Shown here piece by piece: positions 37,865 to 47,031 of a DNA stretch of 64,000 bases. Below the pieces are notes generated by a model. That model had not been told where the DNA came from, made no database searches, and saw only the letters and a list, made by a program, of their open reading frames with translations. The DNA is taken from positions 1-64,000 of the forward strand of contig JASGUC010000042.1 in assembly GCA_030057915.1 (NCBI GenBank), written 5' to 3'. The stretch comes from Pseudomonadota bacterium. Its GTDB lineage: Bacteria; Desulfobacterota; Syntrophia; Syntrophales; UBA8958. The position numbers and the translations under genes are program-made. The first letter of the stretch is position 1, and each line of letters starts with the position of its first letter.

Positions 37865-40800
37865 ATGTTCAGAAGAGTCATCATGGTGGTGGGACTATTG
37901 ACGTTCCTGTCCCTGGGCGCCACCGTCGCCCGGGCCTCGGACGAAGACCTCTTCATGACGGTGACGACCCCCGACGCCCTGATAATCCTCGACCTGTCGG
38001 GGAGTATGGACTGGAACCCTGCCGGCGGGTCCAATATCTACGGCGTTGACACCTGCAAACCCGACACGACGAACTGCTGCAGCTCCGGCTACTGCAGCAG
38101 TTCCAAGAGCGGATGCAGCACTAACTGCAGCCGGATCGCCATCGCCAAGCGGGCCATCTTCAGCCTCCTTGACGACGACAATGATGGCAGCATCACCTCG
38201 GCGGACATCTCGAGCCTCGGGATCCGGCTCGGCTTCATGCGCTACTACAACTGTGGCAGCCACGCGATCAGCAACAAGCCTTACACCGATTCCAGCGCAT
38301 GCATCAAGCTCTCCTGGGGGATCACCCAGGCAGACAACACGACGACCACCCCCTACGCGAACATCTACTGCAACGGCGCCACCTGCGCCTCGACGGTAAG
38401 CTCCTGCGTCAAGACGACTCCGGCCAGGGAATGCGTCGCCGGCTACGGCGTCACCGGCGGCACCCCCATGGCCTACTCCCTCCGGGAGGCCAAGAATTAC
38501 CTCGACGCCCACAAGGCCCTGGACAACTCCGCCACCTGTCGCCAGAAGTCCGTCATCATCATCACCGACGGGGCGGATACCTATGCCTGCGACGGCAACG
38601 GCAGCTCCACCGGCGTCAAACAGCGCCGGGCCCCCGTATTCTATTCCAAGGCCCTGGCCGATGCGGGCTACAAGGTATATGTCGTCGGTTTCGGCGATTC
38701 TCTGAACGCCGACGACAGACGGACCCTCAACTGGATGGCCTACTACGGGGGGACGCGGAATCCAAACGATACCCAGTCGGCGGTGCCCTCCGGCTACGTC
38801 CTGCCCACGACCGCATGCGGCGCCTCCGGCAGCGATCCCAAGGACTTCGACCTCAGCGGCTACGCCTTCATGGCCAGCGACCCCGCCACCCTGGCCGCGG
38901 CCCTCAAGAGCGCCCTTTCCTCCATCGTGGAGGCCAACTACTCCTTTTCCTCCCAGGCCTCTGTCGCTGCCGCCCGAATCCAGGAGGAGAACTATATCTT
39001 CGAGGCCTCCTTCGAACCGAGAAACACTGTCGGCGCCAATAAAGAGCCGTTTTGGATTGGCCATCTGAAGAAATTCGCCCTGAACACCGACGGCACGCTG
39101 ATCACCCCCCATTGCTGGGACGCGGGGGCAAAGCTGCGGGACCAGCCGGCGTCCGAGCGGAACATGTGGACCTACAAGGGGGGAGACTCCCTTACGGCCT
39201 TTACGACGGCCAACATCACCGCCGCCGATCTCGGCGTGACGACGAACACGAGGAGGAACGAGGTGGTCGGTTTCTACCGTGGCGAGTCCGGCTATAACCT
39301 GGAGAACTGGAAGTTGGGGGACATCTTTCACGGCAACCCCGTCATCGTCAAGACCCCGAACCGTTACTTCTACGATCCCCGCCAGTGCGGGGCGACGGCC
39401 TACGCCGAGTTCGCCGCCGACTCCAACCATATCCGGACGGCGAGCAACGGCAAGCAGCTCGTTCTGGTCGGGGCCAACGACGGTCAACTCCACGCCTTCA
39501 CAACGGGGACGAGCGCCGCCTGTGAATCGGGAGGGGAGGAAAAATGGAGCTTTATCCCCCCCAATCTTCTCCAGAAGATGGCCCCCATCGCCCACAATGA
39601 CCATTCCGACCGTACCACCCTGGCCTCCCACGCTTACTTCAACGACGGTCAACTGGAGATAGCGGATGTCTGGCTGCCTTCGACGGCGGCTACCGGGGTT
39701 AGCAAAGACCACACCGAATGGAAGACCATCGCCATCATCGGGCAGGGACAGGGTTCGGGAAACTATCTCTGGAGTTCCTCCTCCACCTGTCATTCCACGA
39801 GCACATCGGGATTCAGCGCCGCATACTCCGCGAGCTATCCCTACTACTGCGGCTATTGGGCCCTCGACGTCACCGTCCCCGTAACCACCAGCGTCAAACC
39901 CGGCTATCTGTGGCATCTGGGCGGGAACAGCGCCATCTCGTCCTCCCGGGGACCCTATCTCGGCGAGCCCTGGGGCAAGATGGTGACGGGACGCGTCAAC
40001 ATCGCCGGCAAGGAACGGTGGGTCGGCTTCATCGGTGGCGGCTACAACGCCAGTTCGTGCCTGTCGGCGAACGGCGTCACGTCTTATGCCTGTGACACCT
40101 CGGACGGATTGAGTCCCGGGAAGGGTTTCTTCGTCGTCGATCTGAAGGACGGGAGCATCATCTGGAGCTTCACCCACGGGGAGACCGCCACGGCCACCAC
40201 CAGCCCGGACATGGACTTTTCCCTCGCCGCGACGCCCCTGGCCCTGGACATGGACAACGACGGGTTCATCGACACGGTCTATGTGGGCGACCTGGGGGGC
40301 AACATGTGGCGTTTCCGCCTCTGCCCCCGGGATCCCGTCTGCCATGCCTGCGGTCTGGATACCTACTACGACGACGCCCCCACCGGATATACGCAGGAAT
40401 GTGGGACCTGCACCACCGCCAACTGGGCGGGGAGTCTCCTGTATCGGACGACCGCCACGGAAAGGGGCGCCGGGCTGTCCCCGGTCAGCAACACCCACAA
40501 GCAGATCTTCAACACGGCGACGGCCACCACGGACATGAGTGGCAACCTGTGGCTATATTTCGGCACCGGGGAAAACAACGATGCGGCCGCCAAACCCGTG
40601 GATACAGACTATACGAAGAACCGGCTCTACGGCATCAAGGATGCGATGTTCAACCGCTACGGGGCTACTTCAGCATGCGCCGCCGACACCGATAAGTGCC
40701 GCGGTCTATCCTGCGTGGGCGGCTACTGTTACGGCAGCCCTATCGAAGGCTGCGGTGTCTATTGCCCGGGCAGTGCCCGCACGACCGCCGATCTCACCAA

Positions 40801-41275
40801 TGTCACCTCCACGAGCACCGTCTATGTGGACTCTTCCAACGTCTCCGGGTGGTACATCAATCTCTCGACCAATGCCCTTTCGAGGTCCGACAACACGACG
40901 ATCACGAACCCCGTCGGAGAAAAGATGATCTCCGATCCGACCGTATTCGGCGGGGTGGTCTATTTTTCCACCTACGTCCCCGCCCAGGGGGAGGACACCG
41001 CCTGCGGCCAGGCGGGGGACGCCTTCCTCTACGCTCTGAAATTTACCAGCGGCAGCGGCGCCGGGCAGGGTGGCGCACGGACGAGCTACATCGGCCACGG
41101 CATCGGATCCGCCCCGGTGATATCCATGCGTCCGGGAGGGACAGGTGTGACGGACATCTATGCCACGGCCAGCGGCGGGGCCGGGACGAGCGCCCTGACC
41201 CAGAAACTGGGGAGCGCCCCTTCCTCGGCCAGTATGACCAATATCATCTACTGGCGGGACCGCCGGGTGCAGTAA
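37865..41275 (+). CDS. pilY1: PilY1-type pilus tip adhesin with vWA domain
   Basis: A 1136-residue secreted protein with a signal peptide cut near Ala24. A vWA domain follows, with the MIDAS motif DLSGS at 43-47. Within it there is an EF-hand-like loop DDDNDGSITSAD. The C-terminal half is the PilY1 seven-bladed propeller with the calcium site DMDNDGFID (compare the Asp-rich loop of Pseudomonas PilY1). Many paired cysteines in the vWA region (NCCSSGYCSS and others) suggest disulfides. It is encoded directly after the minor pilins, with which it should form the tip complex controlling extension, retraction and adhesion. Confidence 0.93.
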   Translation: MFRRVIMVVGLLTFLSLGATVARASDEDLFMTVTTPDALIILDLSGSMDWNPAGGSNIYGVDTCKPDTTNCCSSGYCSSSKSGCSTNCSRIAIAKRAIFSLLDDDNDGSITSADISSLGIRLGFMRYYNCGSHAISNKPYTDSSACIKLSWGITQADNTTTTPYANIYCNGATCASTVSSCVKTTPARECVAGYGVTGGTPMAYSLREAKNYLDAHKALDNSATCRQKSVIIITDGADTYACDGNGSSTGVKQRRAPVFYSKALADAGYKVYVVGFGDSLNADDRRTLNWMAYYGGTRNPNDTQSAVPSGYVLPTTACGASGSDPKDFDLSGYAFMASDPATLAAALKSALSSIVEANYSFSSQASVAAARIQEENYIFEASFEPRNTVGANKEPFWIGHLKKFALNTDGTLITPHCWDAGAKLRDQPASERNMWTYKGGDSLTAFTTANITAADLGVTTNTRRNEVVGFYRGESGYNLENWKLGDIFHGNPVIVKTPNRYFYDPRQCGATAYAEFAADSNHIRTASNGKQLVLVGANDGQLHAFTTGTSAACESGGEEKWSFIPPNLLQKMAPIAHNDHSDRTTLASHAYFNDGQLEIADVWLPSTAATGVSKDHTEWKTIAIIGQGQGSGNYLWSSSSTCHSTSTSGFSAAYSASYPYYCGYWALDVTVPVTTSVKPGYLWHLGGNSAISSSRGPYLGEPWGKMVTGRVNIAGKERWVGFIGGGYNASSCLSANGVTSYACDTSDGLSPGKGFFVVDLKDGSIIWSFTHGETATATTSPDMDFSLAATPLALDMDNDGFIDTVYVGDLGGNMWRFRLCPRDPVCHACGLDTYYDDAPTGYTQECGTCTTANWAGSLLYRTTATERGAGLSPVSNTHKQIFNTATATTDMSGNLWLYFGTGENNDAAAKPVDTDYTKNRLYGIKDAMFNRYGATSACAADTDKCRGLSCVGGYCYGSPIEGCGVYCPGSARTTADLTNVTSTSTVYVDSSNVSGWYINLSTNALSRSDNTTITNPVGEKMISDPTVFGGVVYFSTYVPAQGEDTACGQAGDAFLYALKFTSGSGAGQGGARTSYIGHGIGSAPVISMRPGGTGVTDIYATASGGAGTSALTQKLGSAPSSASMTNIIYWRDRRVQ

Positions 41276-41353
41276 CGACGACAACCTGCGGGAGCGGCGG
41301 GAGGGGAGGCAAGGCAAGGTCAAGCCCGCCCCCCCCTTTCACTGAGGTGAAAT

Positions 41354-42244
41354 TTGGCAAAGGCAAGAGAAAAGACGGCCCCGAAATCTGCATCCAAGCC
41401 CACGGGGAAGACAGCGGGGAAGGCGGTGGGTAAGGCGGCGGGGAAGGCGGCCGGGAAGGCCGTTGCCCGCAAAAGGCCCGGTTGGATGGGGAACATCGTT
41501 GCCCTGGTCGTCTTCATCGCCGCGATAGTCGCGTGGCAGTGGACCCGCGCCCCCGAGTCGCCCGGCCCGCCGGCGGAGGAGGCGGTCACGACGGCCGGGA
41601 CGGCCCAAATGGAGACGCCCCGGGACGGGGGAACGGCGTCCCTCCCCAGAAGGGAGGCAGCAGGACCGGTGATCGAAGCCGTCCGGATAACCCCCGCCAA
41701 TCCGGTGGCGACGGAGGCCATCACCGCCGTCGCCTTTCTTATCGGCGGCGACACTGGGGGGGCGGAATTCACCTATCAGTGGAAGCGCAACGGAGAGATC
41801 ATCCCCGGCGCCACTGCCGACGTCCTGAAGGCGCCGTCCCTCAAACGGGGGGATAGGGTCAGCGTGGAGGTGAGGGCCCGGCGCCACGGCATGACCAGCC
41901 CCCCGGTGGAAAGTCAGGTCGTGATCAGCAACCAGCCGCCCTCGCTGGAGATGAAGATCATGACCCCCCGGGTCCTCCTGGGAGAGCCCTTCGAGATCCA
42001 GTTGACCGCGGGCGGGAAGACGGCTAAGGGGGAGGGGTGTGTCTTCGCCCTCCAGCCCCCCCTCGTGGCGGGCATGACGATCGACGCCCGCACGGGAAGA
42101 ATCGTCTGGACGCCGGCGCGGGCCTACACCGGAAAGGTCCTCTTCGGCGCTGCCGTCACCGACGCGGATGGGAACAGCGCAAGCAGGGTCTTTGAACTGG
42201 ACCTGGGCACGGCGTCGGGCGCGGCCCCGGAACGGCAACCCTGA
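41354..42244 (+). CDS. membrane-anchored Ig/cadherin-like-domain protein with Lys/Ala-rich cytoplasmic tail
   Basis: A 296-residue protein that I do not assign to a named family. It starts at TTG 41354 after TGAGGTGAAA. Residues 1-43 are Lys/Ala/Gly-rich with a four-residue GKAx period, resembling histone H1-like tails. One membrane helix follows (about 45-62). The outside part has two beta-sandwich-like segments: one around residues 100-195 with FTYQWKRNGEIIPGA, and a second (about 196-285) with the MTIDARTGRIVWTP pattern of cadherin/He_PIG-type Ig folds. Position between pilY1 and pilB suggests a pilus accessory role. Confidence 0.7.
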   Translation: MAKAREKTAPKSASKPTGKTAGKAVGKAAGKAAGKAVARKRPGWMGNIVALVVFIAAIVAWQWTRAPESPGPPAEEAVTTAGTAQMETPRDGGTASLPRREAAGPVIEAVRITPANPVATEAITAVAFLIGGDTGGAEFTYQWKRNGEIIPGATADVLKAPSLKRGDRVSVEVRARRHGMTSPPVESQVVISNQPPSLEMKIMTPRVLLGEPFEIQLTAGGKTAKGEGCVFALQPPLVAGMTIDARTGRIVWTPARAYTGKVLFGAAVTDADGNSASRVFELDLGTASGAAPERQP

Positions 42245-42275
42245 TCGGTCTGTCGTTCGGGGGGACGGGGACAAG

Positions 42276-43811
42276 ATGACGCACCAGGCGAAGAAACCAA
42301 GACGCGAGGAAGCAACCCCCCGTATTTTCTTCAGTTCGGGCTATCCAATCCCGGACGACCTCCTCCATAACCTCAGCTACGAATTCCTCCGACGGGAGCT
42401 GTGGACCCCCTTGGGGAAGAAGGACGGGCGTATCCAGGTCGCCGTTGACGAGCCGGAAAACCTCCTGAAAAAGGACATGATCGAGAACCTGCTCCGGACC
42501 AAGGCGGTGGACTACCTGGGCGCCGCCCGGGAAGATATCCTGAAGTTCATCGATCATTTCTATGGCGTCGAGGAGAGAGGACGGGACAGCGGGGCCGTCG
42601 TCTCCGAATCGGACAGCAAGATCGTCCGGCTGGTCAACGAGATGATCAACGAGGCCTGCCAGCGCCGGGCTTCGGACATCCATGTGGAGCCGGACGGGAA
42701 GGACCGTCAGGTTTACATCCGCTTTCGCATCGACGGGGAATGTATCGGCTTCAAGGCCCATCCCTACGATTTTCGTGCGGCCATCGTTTCCCGGATCAAG
42801 ATCATGGCGAATCTGGACATCACCGAACGTCGTCTGCCCCAGGACGGCAAGATCCAGTACAAGCGTCCCAACGGCGAGGAGATCGAACTCCGGGTGGCGA
42901 CCATTCCCACCCACGGTTACGTCGAAGACGTGGTCATGCGCATCCTTACCCGGGGTAAGATCATGACCATGGGCGAACTCCAGATGGAGCCGGATACCAG
43001 GGAGAGGTTCGAAGCCCTCCTGAAGAAGCCCTACGGTCTCATCCTCCTTGTCGGGCCCACCGGTTCGGGAAAGACGACCACGGCCCACGCCGCCCTGCAT
43101 ATCTTAAACCGGCCGGGGGTCAAGATCTGGACCGTGGAAGACCCGGTGGAGATAACCCAGAAGGGGATCCGCCAGGTCCAGGCGCACCACAAGATCGGCC
43201 TGGACTTCAGCAGCGCCATGCGGGCCTTCCTCCGGGCCGATCCGGACATCATCATGGTGGGGGAGATGCGGGACTACGAAACGGCCAAGATGGGCGTCGA
43301 TGCCTCCACGACCGGGCATCTGGTCCTCTCCACCCTGCACACGAACAACGCCCCGGAAACCATCATCCGCCTCCTCGACATGGGCATCGACCCCTTCGCC
43401 TTCGCCGACTCCCTCCTGTGCGTCATGGCGCAGCGCCTGGTGCGGCGCCTCTGCCGTCATTGCCGTGCCCCCTATCGACCCGATCCGGGAGAGTTGGCCG
43501 ATCTGGCCAGGAACTATGGGGAAAGAGAATTCCAGCGCCAGGTCCAAGGCGACGCCGAGGGGCCGACCCTGTACCGGGCCGTGGGATGTCCCGAGTGTCA
43601 CGGCACGGGCTATCGGGGGATGATGGGACTCTACGAGCTGTTGATCGCCACGGACCCGATCAAACAGATGATCATCGGCCGGAAATCCATCGCCGCCGTG
43701 AGAAGGACGGCCATGGGGCAGGGGATGCGGACCCTGATGCAAAGTGGCATCCTGAAGGTCCTCGGGGGCGATACGGATTTCGTCGAGGTCCTGAGCGTCT
43801 GCATGCGTTAA
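42276..43811 (+). CDS. pilB: type IV pilus assembly ATPase, PilB/GspE family
   Basis: A 511-residue hexameric ATPase powering pilus extension. Walker A is GPTGSGKTTT, followed by the Asp box (VKIWTVEDPVE), Walker B (RADPDIIMVGEMRD) and His box (TGHLVLSTLHTNN). A zinc-type cysteine set, CRHC and CPECHGTG, separates PilB/GspE from PilT. The N-terminal region is shorter than in classical PilB (no full-length T2SSE_N). ATG 42276 follows GGGGAC; the longer frame is not supported. Confidence 0.92.
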   Translation: MTHQAKKPRREEATPRIFFSSGYPIPDDLLHNLSYEFLRRELWTPLGKKDGRIQVAVDEPENLLKKDMIENLLRTKAVDYLGAAREDILKFIDHFYGVEERGRDSGAVVSESDSKIVRLVNEMINEACQRRASDIHVEPDGKDRQVYIRFRIDGECIGFKAHPYDFRAAIVSRIKIMANLDITERRLPQDGKIQYKRPNGEEIELRVATIPTHGYVEDVVMRILTRGKIMTMGELQMEPDTRERFEALLKKPYGLILLVGPTGSGKTTTAHAALHILNRPGVKIWTVEDPVEITQKGIRQVQAHHKIGLDFSSAMRAFLRADPDIIMVGEMRDYETAKMGVDASTTGHLVLSTLHTNNAPETIIRLLDMGIDPFAFADSLLCVMAQRLVRRLCRHCRAPYRPDPGELADLARNYGEREFQRQVQGDAEGPTLYRAVGCPECHGTGYRGMMGLYELLIATDPIKQMIIGRKSIAAVRRTAMGQGMRTLMQSGILKVLGGDTDFVEVLSVCMR

Positions 43812-43934
43812 ACGCCCGCCGGGAAAATCCCCGTTTTCTTTCTTGACTCTCTGGGGGGGCTGTGTTAGCGTGACGCGTCGCCGAATATTATCATAAAAAC
43901 AATAAGATATAATGCTTGCCCCTCCGGAGGCGCC

Positions 43935-44561
43935 TTGGAATTTTATCGACAGGCCCGCGATCTACTCGACGAGGAAGACTATGACCGCTCCTTGCATCTG
44001 GCGCGGGAACGGTTGCGGGCCGTTCCGGGGGACGTGCCGGCGATCCTGGTCCTGTGCCGCTCCTGGCTGGGACTGGGACGCCCGGACGAGGCGATGACCG
44101 CCTTCGCGGCGATCGAGCCTATGAACGAGGAGATCGCCCGGCTCTTGAAGCTGCTGGGGGACGCCTTCCGGGGACAGGGCGACCGCGAGCGGGCGATGCG
44201 CTGCTATCAGCGGAGCGTGGCCCTCCTTTCCGATGTCGGGGAACTGCGGGAGGCCCGGGACTCCCTGGCGGCCCTGGCGGAGGAGGACGACGAACCGGCG
44301 GCCGGAATCGCCGGCGGGGAAGGATTCCAGACCCTCACCATGGCGGAACTCTACATCCGGCAGGGTCACTACGAAGGGGCCCGGGGTATCCTCCAGGCGA
44401 TCCTTAGCCGGGCGCCGGAGCGCCTGGAGGTCCGGCGACGCCTCGAGGAGGTCCTGGCGCTGATAAACGAAAAAAACAACGATCTTCCTATTGACAAAAA
44501 ATCCACGGTTGTGCATGAACTGTCGCGGTGGTTGATCAAACTTGGCGAGAAGAGGCGATGA
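43935..44561 (+). CDS. TPR-repeat protein
   Basis: A 208-residue soluble protein made of tetratricopeptide-like helical pairs: YRQARDLLDEEDYDRSLHLARE near the start, AIEPMNEEIARLLKLLGDAFRGQGDRERAMRCYQRS, and a last pair LTMAELYIRQGHYEGARGILQAILSRAPE. It starts at TTG 43935, five bases after CCGGAGG. No signal peptide. It overlaps the M24 peptidase gene by an ATGA, so the two are coupled; no function can be named. Confidence 0.75.
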   Translation: MEFYRQARDLLDEEDYDRSLHLARERLRAVPGDVPAILVLCRSWLGLGRPDEAMTAFAAIEPMNEEIARLLKLLGDAFRGQGDRERAMRCYQRSVALLSDVGELREARDSLAALAEEDDEPAAGIAGGEGFQTLTMAELYIRQGHYEGARGILQAILSRAPERLEVRRRLEEVLALINEKNNDLPIDKKSTVVHELSRWLIKLGEKRR

Positions 44562-45655
44562 CGGACGACAAGGCGACGGCGGTGGGCGGAAATAGGATCG
44601 AACGGGTCTATGAGAGGATCGACCCGGAGGAATTCGACGCCCTCCTCTTTTTTGACATGAGGAATATCCGCTATTTGACCGGTTTTACCGGCAGCGACGG
44701 GGTCTTGCTTCTCCGGCCCGACCGGGGAGCACTGCTGGTGGACGGACGGTATATCACCCAGGCCGCGGAGCAATCCCCGCACTGCGAAGTAGTCCGGTAC
44801 GCCGACAAGGTCAGCGGCATCGCGGCGGCGCTGACGGAATGGGAGGCGCGGCGAGTGGGTTTCGAGGCCTCCGCCCTGACCGTGGAACTATATGAAAGAA
44901 TCCGGGAACGGGTGGGGACGGCGCGGCTCACGTCGCTGGACGGGAGGCTTTCCTGCCTCCGGGGTCGTAAGGACGCCGAAGAGATCTCCTCTATCCGGCG
45001 GGCCATCGATATCGCCACGGAGACCCTTACGGCCCTCCTGCCGTTCCTGAATGCGGGCTGGTCGGAAAGAGAGATCGCCCTAGAGCTTGATTGCCGAATG
45101 CGGGCGCTGGGTTCCGAGGAGAATTCCTTTCCCACCATCGTGGCCTCCGGGCCGAACGCCGCCCTGCCCCACGCCCGGCCCGGGAACAGGGTACTGGCCG
45201 CCGGCGACCCTGTCATCATCGATTTCGGCGCCGTTTACCGCGGTTATCGCTCCGATGAGACGTGTTCCCTTGTGGTGGGCCGACCCGATGGGGAGTATCT
45301 AAAGGCCTACGCTGTGGTGAAGGAGGCCCATGACCGGGCGATCGCCGCCGTCCGGGCGGGGGTCTCGGGCCGGGAGATCGACGGCGTCGCCCGGCGGCAT
45401 ATCGAGGAGCGGGGATACGGGCCGTACTTCACCCACGGGACGGGGCACGGCGTGGGGTTGGATGTTCATGAGGACCCGCGGCTGTCGCCCCTTTCCGACC
45501 AGATCCTTGCCCCGGGGATGGTGGTGACGGTGGAGCCGGGGATCTACCTGCCGGGCCGGTGGGGGATACGGATCGAAGACATGGTACTGGTGGGGGAGGA
45601 CGGCTGCGAGGTGTTGACCAGGATACCGAAAGAGCTGAGAATCATTGGTTCATAA
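44558..45655 (+). CDS. M24 family aminopeptidase (Xaa-Pro peptidase, PepQ/PepP-like)
   Basis: A 365-residue pita-bread peptidase. The N-terminal creatinase-like domain (about 1-135) precedes the catalytic domain. All five metal ligands are visible: Asp in VIIDFGAVYRG, Asp in YRSDETCS, His in THGTGHGVGLDVHE, Glu in TVEPGIYLP and Glu in GIRIEDMVLV. It probably removes N-terminal residues before proline. In related genomes it often precedes efp, which is not found here; gcvH follows instead. Confidence 0.93.
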   Translation: MTDDKATAVGGNRIERVYERIDPEEFDALLFFDMRNIRYLTGFTGSDGVLLLRPDRGALLVDGRYITQAAEQSPHCEVVRYADKVSGIAAALTEWEARRVGFEASALTVELYERIRERVGTARLTSLDGRLSCLRGRKDAEEISSIRRAIDIATETLTALLPFLNAGWSEREIALELDCRMRALGSEENSFPTIVASGPNAALPHARPGNRVLAAGDPVIIDFGAVYRGYRSDETCSLVVGRPDGEYLKAYAVVKEAHDRAIAAVRAGVSGREIDGVARRHIEERGYGPYFTHGTGHGVGLDVHEDPRLSPLSDQILAPGMVVTVEPGIYLPGRWGIRIEDMVLVGEDGCEVLTRIPKELRIIGS

Positions 45656-45682
45656 TAATATATTCCGAAGGGTGCACTAAAT

Positions 45683-46081
45683 ATGAAGGTATTCCCAGAC
45701 GATTTGCTTTACAGTCGCGAGCATGTATGGGTCAGGGTCGAGGGAGATCTGGCCACCATCGGCATTACCGATTACGCTCAGGAGAAGCTTGGGGAGGTGC
45801 TGGCGGTGGAGCTGCCTGAGGTGGATGGGGAGGTGGAACGGGATGAACCCTTCGGCGCGGTCGAGTCCTCCAAGGGCGCCGTCGAACTGATTTCCCCTGT
45901 GTCCGGGAATGTGCTGAACGTCAACGAGGATCTCATCGACGATATCGGCATCGTCAACAGCGACCCCCACGACACCGGCTGGATGATCGTCGTGGAGATG
46001 CTCGATATCGACGAACTGGACGATCTTCTCGATGCCCGGGGTTATCACGACTTCATCCTCCAGGAAACGGAAGAGGACTGA
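45683..46081 (+). CDS. gcvH: glycine cleavage system H protein (lipoyl carrier)
   Basis: A 132-residue H protein. The lipoyl-lysine motif is intact in AVESSKGAVELISP (Lys near residue 64), with family segments HVWVRVEGDLATIGITDYAQ and a C-terminal helix. It shuttles the aminomethyl group between P, T and L proteins, or acts as a lipoate relay. gcvP, gcvT and lpd are not here; the next gene encodes a lipoate ligase-like protein 5 bases downstream, which fits modification of this very protein. Confidence 0.95.
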   Translation: MKVFPDDLLYSREHVWVRVEGDLATIGITDYAQEKLGEVLAVELPEVDGEVERDEPFGAVESSKGAVELISPVSGNVLNVNEDLIDDIGIVNSDPHDTGWMIVVEMLDIDELDDLLDARGYHDFILQETEED

Positions 46082-46086
46082 TCCGG

Positions 46087-47031
46087 GTGGCCGACTGGCG
46101 GCTCCTCCCGTTCGGCCGGTATCCCGCCCGGGAAAACATGGCCATCGACGAGGCCGTCTTCCGGGAAGTGGGACGCAACGGGGGGCCGCCAACGCTCCGC
46201 TTCTACGGATGGTCCGCCCCGGCCGTTTCCATCGGTTATTTTCAAGCCGTCGCGACACAGATAGACCCGGAGGCCTGCCGGGAGGCGGGCGTGGCGTTGG
46301 TCCGCCGCCCCACGGGAGGCAAGGCGGTTTATCATGATGGCGACCTGACCTACGCCGTGGTCGCCCCGGAGAAAAATCCCCTTTTCCCGCCAACGCTTAT
46401 CGGGACCTATGAGGCCATCGGCCGTTGCCTGGTCCGGGGTTTGGGCCTTCTTGGCCTCGAGGCCGCGCTGGCGGACGGGGAAGGGGTCGGCGAGGGAGGA
46501 GGGGAATCCTTGGCGCACGATTTGCCCCTTGGGGATGAAGACGAGCGGAAAGACGCCGCCCCGGCCCCGAGGGGAGGCGCGGGAGGCGCTCCCCGGGGCG
46601 GTCCGGAGAGGACGATGGCGAGGTTGACCCCGGCGGCCTGTTTCGCCCTTCCCTCCCGTCATGAACTCCTCGTCGCCGGACGGAAGATCTGCGGCAGCGC
46701 CCAGATTCGTTCCCGACGGGCCTTTTTGCAGCAGGGATCGCTTCTCATGGATTTCGATCCCCACAAGACCGCCGCCGTCCTTACGGGCCGGGGAGGGGCG
46801 CGGGAGGAGCAGGCCCGGATACTTAGAGACCGGGCGACGGCCCTTCATGAACACCTGCCCGGCGCCGTGACGGCAGAGATGGTTGCCGCCGCCCTGAAGG
46901 CGGCGTTTCAGGAACTCTGGAGGGTTTCGTTCGTCCCGGGGTCGTTGACTCCGGCGGAGGAGACGCTGGCCGGGCGTTTGCTGACAACCAAGTACGGCCG
47001 GGAATCATGGACCCTGAAAGGCCCGAGGTGA
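46087..47031 (+). CDS. lipoate-protein ligase A / octanoyltransferase LipM-like protein
   Basis: A 314-residue member of the BPL/LplA fold. Conserved segments are RRPTGGKAVYHDGDLTYAVV (73-92) and AGRKICGSAQIRSRRAFLQQGSLL (197-220), with Lys200 as the expected lipoate-binding residue. Residues about 132-180 are an unusual Gly/Asp/Glu- and Pro-rich insert between them. It starts with GTG close after gcvH. It could be a lipoate ligase or an octanoyltransferase (LipM); the C-terminal extension is short, so which one is not settled. Confidence 0.85.
   Translation: MADWRLLPFGRYPARENMAIDEAVFREVGRNGGPPTLRFYGWSAPAVSIGYFQAVATQIDPEACREAGVALVRRPTGGKAVYHDGDLTYAVVAPEKNPLFPPTLIGTYEAIGRCLVRGLGLLGLEAALADGEGVGEGGGESLAHDLPLGDEDERKDAAPAPRGGAGGAPRGGPERTMARLTPAACFALPSRHELLVAGRKICGSAQIRSRRAFLQQGSLLMDFDPHKTAAVLTGRGGAREEQARILRDRATALHEHLPGAVTAEMVAAALKAAFQELWRVSFVPGSLTPAEETLAGRLLTTKYGRESWTLKGPR

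Noticed and set aside
37895-40498. 867-codon open frame on the minus strand opposite pilY1
   Set aside because: It is a GC-rich shadow of the pilY1 coding strand; composition is Gly/Arg/Val-rich with no domain, and pilY1 on the plus strand has a clear signal peptide, MIDAS and propeller motifs.
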